Below are positions 34,612 through 45,600 of a stretch of DNA of 64,000 nt, one piece after another (position 1 is the first letter of the stretch; the number at the start of each line of letters is the position of its first letter). Source of the DNA: Mycolicibacterium elephantis DSM 44368 (GTDB lineage Bacteria; Actinomycetota; Actinomycetes; Mycobacteriales; Mycobacteriaceae); assembly GCF_004014805.1 (NCBI RefSeq), contig NZ_ATDN01000078.1:62001-126000 (forward strand), read 5' to 3'. The translations under genes and the position numbers were made by a program. Under the pieces are notes generated by a model that was not told the DNA's origin, ran no database searches, and saw only the letters and a program-made list of their open reading frames with translations.

Positions 34612-34995
34612 GTGAACACACACCTTGATCTTCGATTACGCGTCGTAGCAGTGGGAGCCGGTCTCGCCGCGGCTGCGACGGCACTCGCCGCGCCGGCTCA
34701 AGCCGACCCCGCCGATGAGTCGTTCCTGGCCGCGCTGCGCGGCGCGGGTATGACGATCGACAACCCGGTGGACATGGTCGCCCTCGGCGAGTCGGTGTGC
34801 CCGATGCTCGTCGAACCCGGCAAGAACATCGCGAAGGTGTACACGCAGGTGACCGACAGCGGCATCCCGCCGGACATCGCGGCGTTCTTCACCGGCATCG
34901 CGATCTCGTCGTACTGCCCGCAGATGCTGGCGTCGGTCGGCAACGGCACGGTGCTGGACTGGCTGCCGGCGGCGCGGGCGATCCCGGGCCTCTAG
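34612..34995 (+). CDS. Exported DUF732 family protein
   Basis: A 127-residue precursor with a signal peptide (RLRVVAVGAGLAAAATALAAPAQA, cut before DPADESFL). A mature DUF732 domain follows: DESFLAALRGAGMTIDNPVDMVALGESVC ... SYCPQMLASV, with the two conserved cysteines (VCPML and YCPQML) that form the family disulfide. DUF732 proteins are abundant in mycobacteria and of unknown function. The GTG start has no clear ribosome site. It is divergent from the DsbA-like gene, and pepN follows 39 bp downstream from its own leaderless promoter. Confidence 0.87.
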   Translation: MNTHLDLRLRVVAVGAGLAAAATALAAPAQADPADESFLAALRGAGMTIDNPVDMVALGESVCPMLVEPGKNIAKVYTQVTDSGIPPDIAAFFTGIAISSYCPQMLASVGNGTVLDWLPAARAIPGL

Positions 34996-35022
34996 GACTG
35001 CGGGTCGACGGGCCGCGACCAC

Positions 35023-35028
35023 TAAGTT
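35023..35028 (+). promoter_or_regulatory. Leaderless -10 hexamer (TAAGTT) of pepN
   Basis: TAAGTT ends 6 nt before GTG 35035. The GGAG between them is only 2 nt from the GTG, too close for normal ribosome binding. Confidence 0.55.
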
Positions 35029-35034
35029 GGAGCC

Positions 35035-37623
<2,589 letters not shown>

Positions 37624-37641
37624 GGGCCCGCCAACACGCCC

Positions 37642-37701
37642 GCGAGCGTGCGTGTCTGCGGGCGACACGCCGTCGTTTCAGGCGAGCTTGCGCACGCTCG
37701 C
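37642..37701. repeat. 60-bp palindromic repeat, left copy bracketing the HNH-like gene
   Basis: Ends are perfect inverted 11-mers: GCGAGCGTGCG (37642-37652) and CGCACGCTCGC (37691-37701). The whole unit recurs in inverse orientation at 38055-38114, where the first 33 bp (through TGTCTGCGG and GACACGCCGTC) match at all but one position. Confidence 0.85.
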
Positions 37702-37717
37702 GCGGCATCCTGTCGAG

Positions 37718-38083
37718 GTGGCGGTCAATCGAAGTCGCCGGGCTCGGGCTGCCCGCAAGCGCAAACGCCGGCTGAACGCGGTCGACAACGACCTCACGGC
37801 CGAACAGTGGGCAGCGATCAAGCTCGCATGGAGCGGCTGCGCCTATTGCGGCGCGACCGACGGCCCGCTACAGCGTGACTGCGTCATGGCGATCTCGCGC
37901 GGCGGGCGCTATACCGTCGACAACGTGGTGCCGGCCTGCGCGTCGTGCAACACCAGCAAGTGCAACGAGGAAGTCACCATCTGGATGCGCCGCAAGCGCC
38001 TCGACGAGCGCGCGTTCCTGGCGCGCTATGTCGAGATCCGCGCCGCGCTCAGCCGCGAACGTGCACAAACTCGCGACAGTTGA
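37718..38083 (+). CDS. HNH-like nuclease domain protein with Asp-Cys instead of Asp-His
   Basis: A 121-residue basic protein. An Arg/Lys-rich N-terminus (residues 5-19) is followed by a zinc-ribbon HNH fold: CAYC (41-44), LQRDCVMAISRGGRYTVDN (51-69) and CASCNTSK (74-81). In canonical HNH enzymes the segment reads D-H-V/I-x-P-x-S-x-G-G; here residue 55 is Cys where the catalytic His is expected, while Asn69 and Asn78 remain. GTG 37718 is chosen because longer starts run through the left repeat; CATCCT lies 6 nt upstream. The last 10 codons lie inside the right repeat copy. The gene plus inverted flanking repeats looks like a discrete insertion between pepN and the ctaJ pair. Activity, if any, is unknown. 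Confidence 0.8.
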   Translation: MAVNRSRRARAARKRKRRLNAVDNDLTAEQWAAIKLAWSGCAYCGATDGPLQRDCVMAISRGGRYTVDNVVPACASCNTSKCNEEVTIWMRRKRLDERAFLARYVEIRAALSRERAQTRDS

Positions 38084-38114
38084 CGGCGTGTCGACCGCAG
38101 ACACGCACGCTCGC
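38055..38114. repeat. 60-bp palindromic repeat, right copy bracketing the HNH-like gene
   Basis: Inverse-orientation copy of 37642-37701. It ends in GCACGCTCGC (38105-38114) and begins GCGAACGTGCAC, so one arm has drifted. The left 29 bp of this copy lie within the coding 3' end of the HNH-like gene, including its stop codon. Confidence 0.82.
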
Positions 38115-38141
38115 ACGCCACCCAGAGGCCAGAGGAGAGCG

Positions 38142-38609
38142 TCAGCGCGGCGAGACGCCCGCGCTCATCACCTCGACGGCCTTGATCAGGCCCTCCATGA
38201 GCTTGCCGTCCTTGAACGCCTCCGCGGCGGTCGAGATCCCCAGAGGCGCGGACTCCTCGATGCCGCGGCCCTTGACGTCGTTGCCGTAGACCACCTCGAT
38301 CGCACGCTGGTTCGGCGAGACGGCGAGCAGCACCGCGTTGTTGGGCGTGGGCACCTTGGCCAGGATCTCGCGGGCACCGGCGGCGGTGTCGGCACCGAGG
38401 TCGCCGATGTAGACGGCGAACCGTGCCTTGGCCCTGCGGGAGCCGTACTTGAGCGCGTCGTCGAGAAAGACCAGGTCCTTGACCGGGAACGGATAGGTCA
38501 GCGGCGGCTCGTCGGGTTCTTTGACCCCGGAGATCCGCCCGCTGGCCGTGACGACCCAGCCGACCGGCAGCTTGTCCTGCGCAACGGTCGTGACTTCACC
38601 ACTTGCCAC
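38142..38609 (-). CDS. DUF5130/TPM-domain protein (Rv2468c type), respiratory supercomplex-associated factor
   Basis: A 155-residue protein with a TPM-like alpha/beta domain (FAVYIGDLGADTAAGAREILAKV, NAVLLAVSPNQRAIEVVYGNDVKGRGIEE). There is no signal peptide or membrane helix. The M. smegmatis counterpart, as I recall, co-purified with the III2-IV2 respiratory supercomplex and was named a possible association factor (PRSAF1). Its start overlaps the end of ctaJ by 14 bp on the same strand, so the two are co-translated. That supports a shared role at cytochrome aa3. TPM proteins in other systems act in photosystem or complex maintenance; here this is inference. Confidence 0.85.
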   Translation of the reverse strand: MASGEVTTVAQDKLPVGWVVTASGRISGVKEPDEPPLTYPFPVKDLVFLDDALKYGSRRAKARFAVYIGDLGADTAAGAREILAKVPTPNNAVLLAVSPNQRAIEVVYGNDVKGRGIEESAPLGISTAAEAFKDGKLMEGLIKAVEVMSAGVSPR

Positions 38610-38826
38610 TGGCGCCGCCTCCTACGGTGAATGGGTGCGCAGCATGACCGTGGCCATGCTCGGCAGGTTCCTCGGACGCCCACAGGATCGGTTCGTGCGT
38701 CCACTTCTCGGACAACTGGTAGGGCGCCGGGTGCGGCCCTTTGCCACGCCAGATGAGCGCGGCCAGTATGGCGGTCAGTCCCAACGGCACCAGGATCACT
38801 AGCGCGTGTGAAAGTGTGCTGCTCAC
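38596..38826 (-). CDS. ctaJ: Cytochrome aa3 oxidase small subunit CtaJ
   Basis: A 76-residue single-span membrane protein: helix ALVILVPLGLTAILAALIW (residues 8-26), then a conserved soluble segment (GPHPAPYQLSEKWTHEPILWAS) and a His/Gly-rich tail. Position (between the Rv2468c-type gene and the HNH/glbO genes) and sequence match the M. smegmatis accessory subunit found in complex IV of the respiratory supercomplex. GTG 38826 carries a TACGGT hexamer 7 nt upstream, so the ctaJ-PRSAF1 pair is probably made from one leaderless mRNA. Confidence 0.8.
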   Translation of the reverse strand: MSSTLSHALVILVPLGLTAILAALIWRGKGPHPAPYQLSEKWTHEPILWASEEPAEHGHGHAAHPFTVGGGASGKW

Positions 38827-38833
38827 GTCGCAA

Positions 38834-38839
38834 ACCGTA
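38834..38839 (-). promoter_or_regulatory. Leaderless -10 hexamer (TACGGT) of ctaJ
   Basis: TACGGT ends 7 nt before GTG 38826, with no ribosome site between. Confidence 0.55.
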
Positions 38840-38851
38840 TACCAGCCGCGG

Positions 38852-39493
<642 letters not shown>

Positions 39494-39630
39494 ACGTCCT
39501 CCGACGCACAGTAAACCTTGGTTTCGGGCCGATCGCACGGTCTTTCTTGCCGTGTTCGCAGGTGGACCGGCGAACAACCGGTGACTGACCGCCTGACCAG
39601 CCACATCCGGCGACAAGACACAATGGTGGC

Positions 39631-40026
39631 GTGATACAGCCCCAACGATCGTTCTACGACGAGGTCGGTGGCCACGACACGTTCCGCGCGATCGTGTCGC
39701 GGTTCTACCAGCTGGTGCGCGAGGACGAGATCCTGTACCCGCTCTATCCCGAAGGCGACCTGGACGGCGCCGAGGAGCGGCTGAGGATGTTCCTCGAGCA
39801 GTACTGGGGCGGGCCGCAGACCTACTCCGAGCGGCGCGGCCACCCCAGGCTGCGGATGCGCCATGTGCCGTTCCGCATCGGCTACCTGGAGCGCGACGCC
39901 TGGCTGCGCTGCATGCACACCGCCATCGCGGAGATCGACGCCGAGACGCTCGACGACGCCCACCGCAAGCAGCTGCTGGGGTACCTGGAGATGGCGGCGA
40001 ACTCGCTGGTGAACTCCCCGTTCTGA
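39631..40026 (+). CDS. glbO: Truncated haemoglobin, group II (trHbO)
   Basis: A 131-residue oxygen-binding globin linked to respiration and redox protection in mycobacteria. Group II marks: FYDEVGGHDTFRAIVSRFY at the start, Tyr B10 within it, the distal-site Tyr/Trp positions, proximal His in RMRHVPF (about residue 78), and WLRCMHTAIAEI with Trp G8. GTG 39631 is followed by IQPQRSFYDE. CACAAT lies 6 nt upstream, a weak leaderless-type signal. Its TGA overlaps the aglA ATG by one base (TGATG), so the two are translationally coupled. Confidence 0.97.
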   Translation: MIQPQRSFYDEVGGHDTFRAIVSRFYQLVREDEILYPLYPEGDLDGAEERLRMFLEQYWGGPQTYSERRGHPRLRMRHVPFRIGYLERDAWLRCMHTAIAEIDAETLDDAHRKQLLGYLEMAANSLVNSPF

Positions 40027-41591
40027 TGCCCGCACCGTGGTGGTCCCAGGCCGTCTTCTACCAGGTGTACCCCCGTTCGTTTCGCGACAGCGACGGCGAC
40101 GGCGTCGGTGACCTCGACGGCGTCACGGCCCGGCTGGACTACCTGCAGCGACTCGGCGTCGATGCGATCTGGCTGAACCCGGTGATGGTGTCGCCGATGG
40201 TCGACCACGGCTACGACGTGGCCGACGCGCGCGACGTGGATTCGCTGTTCGGTGGCCTCGCCGCGCTGGACCGGCTGATCGAGGCCGCGCACGGGCGCGG
40301 CATCAAGATCACCATGGACCTGGTCCCGAACCACACCAGCTCGCACCATCCGTGGTTCCAGGCGGCGTTGCGCGCCGGGCCGGGCAGCGTCGAACGTGAG
40401 CGATACATCTTTCGCGACGGCACCGGCCGCGACGGCGGCCGGCCGCCGAACAACTGGCTGTCGATCTTCGGCGGCCCCGCGTGGACCCGCGTCGTCGAGC
40501 CCGACGGCCGGCCGGGCCAGTGGTACCTGCACCTGTTCGACGCCGAACAGCCCGACCTCAACTGGGACAACCCGGAGGTGTTCGAGGACCTCGAGAAGAC
40601 GCTGCGGTTCTGGCTGGAGCGAGGCGTGGACGGGTTCCGCATCGACGTCGCCCACGGCATGGCCAAACCGCCGGGGCTGCCGGACATGAAGGTGGCCAAG
40701 GCAGAGATGGTGTTGTCCGACATGGACGACGACCCACGGTTCAACAACGACGGCGTGCACGAGATCCACCGCCAGATCCGCCGGGTGTTCGACGATTACG
40801 CCCATGCCGTCGCGATCGGCGAGGTGTGGGTCTATGACAACGAACAGTTCTCCCGCTATGTGCGCCCGGACGAACTGCACCTGGGGTTCAACTTCCGGCT
40901 GGTGCGAACCCGCTTCGACGCGGCCGAGGTCCGGGCGGCCATCGAGAACGCCATGGCCGCTGCGGATCTGGTCGACGCCACACCCACCTGGACCCTGTCG
41001 AATCACGACGTCGACCGCGCCCCGACGCGCTACGGCGGCGGGCAGCGCGGGCTGTCCCGGGCGCTGGCGATGACGCTGGTGATGCTGGCGCTGCCGGGCG
41101 CGGTGTTCGTCTACAACGGCGAAGAACTCGGCCTGCCGAACGTCGACCTGCCCGACGAGGCGCTTCGTGACCCGATCTGGGAGCGGTCGGGCCACACCCT
41201 GCGCGGACGCGACGCGTGCCGGGTGCCGATCCCGTGGGACGGCGACGCTCCCCCGTTCGGGTTTTCCACCAATCCCCAGACGTGGCTGCCGATCCCGTCC
41301 GAGTGGGCCGCGCTGACCGTCGAAAAGCAGGTTGGCGACCCGAATTCCACGCTGTCGTTCTATCGTCGCGCCATCGACCTGCGGCGCAACCGTCCCGAAT
41401 TCGATGGCCGTTCGGTCGAGTGGCTCGACTCTCCCGACGATTGTCTGGTGTTCCGGCGCGACGGCGGCCTGGTTTGCGTGCTCAACGCGGGTTCCGCGGC
41501 GGTGGCGCTGCCTGAGGGCGAGGTGGTGCACGCCAGTGCCCCACTGGTCGAAGGCAACCTACCGCCTGACGCCGCCGCCTGGCTGGCCTAG
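40026..41591 (+). CDS. aglA: Alpha-glucosidase, GH13 family
   Basis: A 521-residue (beta/alpha)8 glycoside hydrolase acting on alpha-1,4/1,6-glucosides. GH13 motifs in order: DLVPNHTS (about 98), nucleophile in GFRIDVAHG (about 206), acid/base Glu in AIGEVWV (about 263), and LSNHDVDR (about 325). The N-terminus WWSQAVFYQVYPRSFRDSDGDG is typical of oligo-1,6-glucosidase/alpha-glucosidase enzymes. No signal peptide, so it is cytosolic and probably handles trehalose- or glycogen-derived oligosaccharides. Start ATG shares a base with the glbO stop. It converges on the Rv2474c-type gene with 13 bp between stops. Confidence 0.95.
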   Translation: MPAPWWSQAVFYQVYPRSFRDSDGDGVGDLDGVTARLDYLQRLGVDAIWLNPVMVSPMVDHGYDVADARDVDSLFGGLAALDRLIEAAHGRGIKITMDLVPNHTSSHHPWFQAALRAGPGSVERERYIFRDGTGRDGGRPPNNWLSIFGGPAWTRVVEPDGRPGQWYLHLFDAEQPDLNWDNPEVFEDLEKTLRFWLERGVDGFRIDVAHGMAKPPGLPDMKVAKAEMVLSDMDDDPRFNNDGVHEIHRQIRRVFDDYAHAVAIGEVWVYDNEQFSRYVRPDELHLGFNFRLVRTRFDAAEVRAAIENAMAAADLVDATPTWTLSNHDVDRAPTRYGGGQRGLSRALAMTLVMLALPGAVFVYNGEELGLPNVDLPDEALRDPIWERSGHTLRGRDACRVPIPWDGDAPPFGFSTNPQTWLPIPSEWAALTVEKQVGDPNSTLSFYRRAIDLRRNRPEFDGRSVEWLDSPDDCLVFRRDGGLVCVLNAGSAAVALPEGEVVHASAPLVEGNLPPDAAAWLA

Positions 41592-41604
41592 TCCCTCTCG
41601 CGCG

Positions 41605-42255
41605 TCAAGACAGCACCACGGCGGGGGCCCCTCGGCGCCGGTACACCGAACCGAAACGCGCATCGATGCGCAGCCACGTCGGATGCACCCGCACCCGGAC
41701 GATCTCCTCATCCGTGACGGTCGTCGGCACGAAACCCATTGCGGTCAACGCGAATACACAGCGCATCGGAATGTCCACGGTCTCGTCGCCCGAGCTGACC
41801 GCCATGACATCCTGATCCAGCAGCGATACAGGAGGTCCGTGGGCGCCGGAGTGTTGTTTGGCCAGCGCGCCGCCCCGCTCGGCCAACTCCTGCACGACGC
41901 GGGCAGGGACGTCGTCGAGGTGCACGAAGCCGGTCTCCGGGGGCAGTGCGCCGCGCCAAGCGGAGTCCATCGCGAAGCCGGGTTCGACGTGACCGTCGGG
42001 CGTCATCGCGGCGAGGCCTGCTGCCAGCGCATCTGCCGCAACAGCCAGGTCGGCAGGCTTGACCCGTCCGCCGACCACGCGGCCGGCCAGCACATCGAAT
42101 CCTGTGGCGGCCCAGGCGAGCAGCCGTTCATCCGAGCGCTGCCGAAGCCGGATCACCGCGGCCTGATCGAGTCGCAGGACGCGTTCGGTGAAGGTGGCGA
42201 GGTCGTCGCGATGTGTCGTGCCGTCGAGCCAGATCCCGCGTTCGGCTGCGGTCAT
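41605..42255 (-). CDS. Conserved hypothetical protein (Rv2474c type)
   Basis: A 216-residue cytosolic protein with no motif I recognise. It begins MTAAERGIWLDGTTHRDDLATF and is predicted mixed alpha/beta. The middle has Ala-rich helices (ADLAVAADALAAGLAAM) and it ends with an RRRGAPAVVLS tail. The longer frame is rejected because ATG 42255 overlaps the thioesterase stop as ATGA. It is the last gene of gdh-thioesterase-Rv2474c, all joined by 4-bp overlaps. Context suggests a role tied to the thioesterase or gdh, not more. Confidence 0.82.
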   Translation of the reverse strand: MTAAERGIWLDGTTHRDDLATFTERVLRLDQAAVIRLRQRSDERLLAWAATGFDVLAGRVVGGRVKPADLAVAADALAAGLAAMTPDGHVEPGFAMDSAWRGALPPETGFVHLDDVPARVVQELAERGGALAKQHSGAHGPPVSLLDQDVMAVSSGDETVDIPMRCVFALTAMGFVPTTVTDEEIVRVRVHPTWLRIDARFGSVYRRRGAPAVVLS

Positions 42256-42662
42256 CGGGACCAACGCCGCAAATACTCCCGCTGGGCGGGCGAAAGGCGT
42301 TGCAGTCGCTGCTCTTTGATGTGCACGGCGGCCAGCTGGGTGTCGGCGATCACCGCCGGCTTCGAGTCGGCAGGGGCGTTGACCGGTCGCACCTCGTAGC
42401 CGATGGTGAAGTCCACGGCGCGCACCCGCTTCGACCACATGGTCACCTGAAGCGGCGAATCCACCAGCCGCAGCTGGGCTTTGTAAGCGATGTTCACTTC
42501 TGCGATCAGCAGCCCGACGGTTTCGATCTCGGGTCCGAACGGCTCACGCAGGAACGGGATACGGGCCTCTTCGAGGATGGTCACCATGGTGGCGTGGTTG
42601 ATGTGTTGATACATGTCGATGTCCGACCACCGGACATGCACCGGCGCCACAAAGCCGTTCAC
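42252..42662 (-). CDS. Hotdog-fold acyl-CoA thioesterase (Rv2475c type)
   Basis: A 136-residue single-hotdog thioesterase of the 4-hydroxybenzoyl-CoA thioesterase/YbgC group. HVRWSDIDMYQHINHATMVTILEEAR (residues 8-33) carries the catalytic Asp in the usual DxxGHxNN-like position, here D-MYQH-INH. The central helix and FTIGYEVRPV strand follow. It hydrolyses acyl-CoA to free acid; substrate unknown. The GTG start overlaps the gdh stop as GTGA, so it is translated together with the glutamate dehydrogenase. Confidence 0.92.
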   Translation of the reverse strand: MNGFVAPVHVRWSDIDMYQHINHATMVTILEEARIPFLREPFGPEIETVGLLIAEVNIAYKAQLRLVDSPLQVTMWSKRVRAVDFTIGYEVRPVNAPADSKPAVIADTQLAAVHIKEQRLQRLSPAQREYLRRWSR

Positions 42663-45600
42663 CCAGAGGTCCCCGTTCCGCTCGTTCGTGTCATGCTGCG
42701 AATCTGACGTGCCGCCACCGACAGGGTCGCAAGGTCGTGTTGACCGCTTTCATAGATCTCGGCAAGGGTGCGGCGCGCGCGGGCCACCCGGGAACTGTTC
42801 GTCATCTCCCACTCCGCGATCTTTTCCTCGCCGCTCTCATCGGGCTCGCCGACCGCGAGCACGTCGAAGCATAGTGCACGCAACGATCCGTAGACGTCGT
42901 CGCGAATCGCCAACCGGGCCAACGAATGCCAACGGTCGTCGCGCGGCAGCCGCGACACCGCGGTCAGCAGGCCGTCGGTGCCGAGGCGGTCCATCAGCGC
43001 GAAGTAGGTCTCGGCCACCTCGGCCGGCTCCCGGTCGATGATGTCGGCGATGTCGATGACGTCGAGCAGGCTGTACTGGTACAGGCCCGCGGCGGCGAGG
43101 TAGGCCATGTCCTCGGGCACGCCCGCCGATGTCAGCTCGCCGGCGTTCTTGTTGACAATGGCCTTGTCGTCGCCACGCAACCATTCCGACATTCGCGGGG
43201 TCAGCGCTTCGACTTTCGCGGCGAACCGGTGCGTCTCCGCGCCGACCGCCAACGGCTGAGGCCGGTAGTTCAGCAACCACCGGCCGGCCCGGTCGACGAG
43301 CCTGCGCAGGTCCAGTGTCATCCGGTCGGTGACCGCGACCGACACCCCGTCGTCGGCGAGCGCGCGGATCGACCTCCACCTCTTGCTGATTCCGAAGATG
43401 GCGTTGGCAGCGGCATAGGTGCGGACGGCATCGACCGTTCCGACACCGACGTCCTCGGTGATCCGGAACACGTAGGTGATGCCGCTGACGTCGACGACGT
43501 CGTTGACGAGCATGGTGGTGACCATTTCGCGGCGCAGCTGATGCGTGCGGATCTCCTCGCTGAACTTCTCTCGAAGCTTCTCCGGGAAGTACCAGGGCAG
43601 CCGCGAGGCGAATGCCTCCTGATCGGGCAGGTCACTGGCGAGCACGTCGTCCTTGAGCGCCAGCTTGACGTGTGCCATCAGCGTCGCGAGTTCCGGCGAC
43701 GTCAGCCCGAGACCGGCTTCGGCGCGTCGGTGGATCTCCTTCTCCGACGGCAACGCCTCCAGTTCCCGGTTCAGACCGCGCTCGACGACGAAGTCCTTGA
43801 TCATGCGGGCGTGCACCGACAGCAGGCTTGCCGCGTTGGCCCGGCTGGTGCCCATCAGATCGTTCTGGTCTTTGTTGTCCTCGAGCACCATTCGGCCGAC
43901 TTCGTCGGTCATCGACAACAGGAGGTCGGCGCGGCCCTCCGGCTTGACCTTGCCGGCGCTGACCAGTGAATCGATCAGGATCTTGATGTTCACCTCGTGG
44001 TCGGAACAGTCCACGCCGGCGGAGTTGTCCAGCGCGTCGGTGTTGATCCTGCCGCCCGCGAGGTCGAACTCGATGCGGCCCAGCGGCGTCACCCCGAGGT
44101 TGCCACCCTCGCCGATAACCTTGGCGCGCACCTGGTTTCCGTTCACGCGCACTGGATCGTTGGCGCGGTCGCCGACGTCGGAGTCCGACTCGGTCTCGGC
44201 CTTGATGTAGGTGCCGATCCCCCCGTTGAACAACAGGTCGGCGGGCGCTTTGAGGATCGCCTTGATGAGGTTGGGCGGGGTGAGTTCCTCGACGCCGTCA
44301 TCGATACCGAGAGCGGCGCGCGCCTGCGGGCTGATCGCGATGGACTTCTGCTCGCGGCTGTACACGCCGCCGCCCTCGCTGATCAACGAGGTGTCGTAAT
44401 CCGCCCAGCTGGACCGCGGACGGTCGAACAGGCGCTTGCGCTCCTCCCAGGAACTGGCGGCGTCGGGGTTGGGGTCGATGAAGATGTGCCGATGGTCGAA
44501 CGCGGCGAGCAGGCGAATGTGCTTGGACAGCAACATCCCGTTGCCGAACACGTCCCCGCTCATGTCGCCGATCCCGACAACGGTGAAGTCCTCGGCCTGG
44601 GTGTCCACGCCCATTTCGCGGAAGTGCCGCTTGACGCTTTCCCACGCGCCCCGTGCGGTGATGCCCATCGCCTTGTGGTCGTATCCGACCGATCCGCCGG
44701 AGGCGAACGCATCGCCGAGCCAGAACCCGTACGAGTTGGCCGCTTCGTTGGCGATGTCGGAAAATGTCGCGGTCCCCTTGTCGGCCGCGACCACCAGGTA
44801 CGCGTCGTCGCCGTCGCGCCGGACCACGTCGGGCGGGGGCACGATAGCGCCGGTGCTCTTATCGACGTTGTCGGTGACGTCGAGCAGACCCGAGATGAAC
44901 AGCTTGTAGCAGGCGATGCCCTCGTTGCGCTGGGCTTCGCGGTCGGCCGCCTCGTCGCCGGTGGCCAACGGCGGTCGCTTGACGACGAAGCCGCCCTTGG
45001 CGCCCACCGGGACGATGACTGCGTTCTTCACCGCCTGCGCCTTGACCAGCCCGAGGATTTCGGTGCGGAAGTCCTCACGACGGTCCGACCAGCGCAGCCC
45101 ACCACGCGCGACGTGCCCGAACCTCAGGTGCACGCCTTCCACCCGTGGCGAGTACACGAAGATCTCGAACTTCGGCCGCGGCAGCGGCAGTTCGTCGATC
45201 AGACCGGCATCCAGCTTGAACGACAGCACGTCGTGCCCACGTGCGGAGTCGGGCCGTGAGACGAAGTAGTTGGTGCGCAGCGTGGCCTGGATCAACGACG
45301 CGAACGCGCGCAGCACCCGGTCGGTGTCCAGGCTCACCAGCGCATCGATATCGGCGGCGACCGCAGCGGCGGCGGCCTGCGCGATACGCCGTCTCGATGC
45401 GCCATCGTCGGATTCGTCGGCCGGCGAGAACAGCGCCTCGAACAGTTCGATGAGCGAACGCGCGGTGCCCGCGTTGTCGTTGAGCACCGACTCGATATGC
45501 GCCTGGCTGTAGAGGAATCCCGCCTGGCGCAGGTATTTCGCGTAGCTGCGCAGCACCGCCACCTGCTGCCATGTGAGGCCTGCGCGAAGCACCAGTTCGT

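Noticed and set aside
37642..38114. Insertion sequence around the HNH-like gene
   Set aside because: No transposase and no target-site duplication that I can see; described instead as a repeat-bracketed cassette.
39882..41531. 549-codon minus-strand frame opposite aglA
   Set aside because: Antisense to a complete GH13 enzyme; composition is shadow-like.
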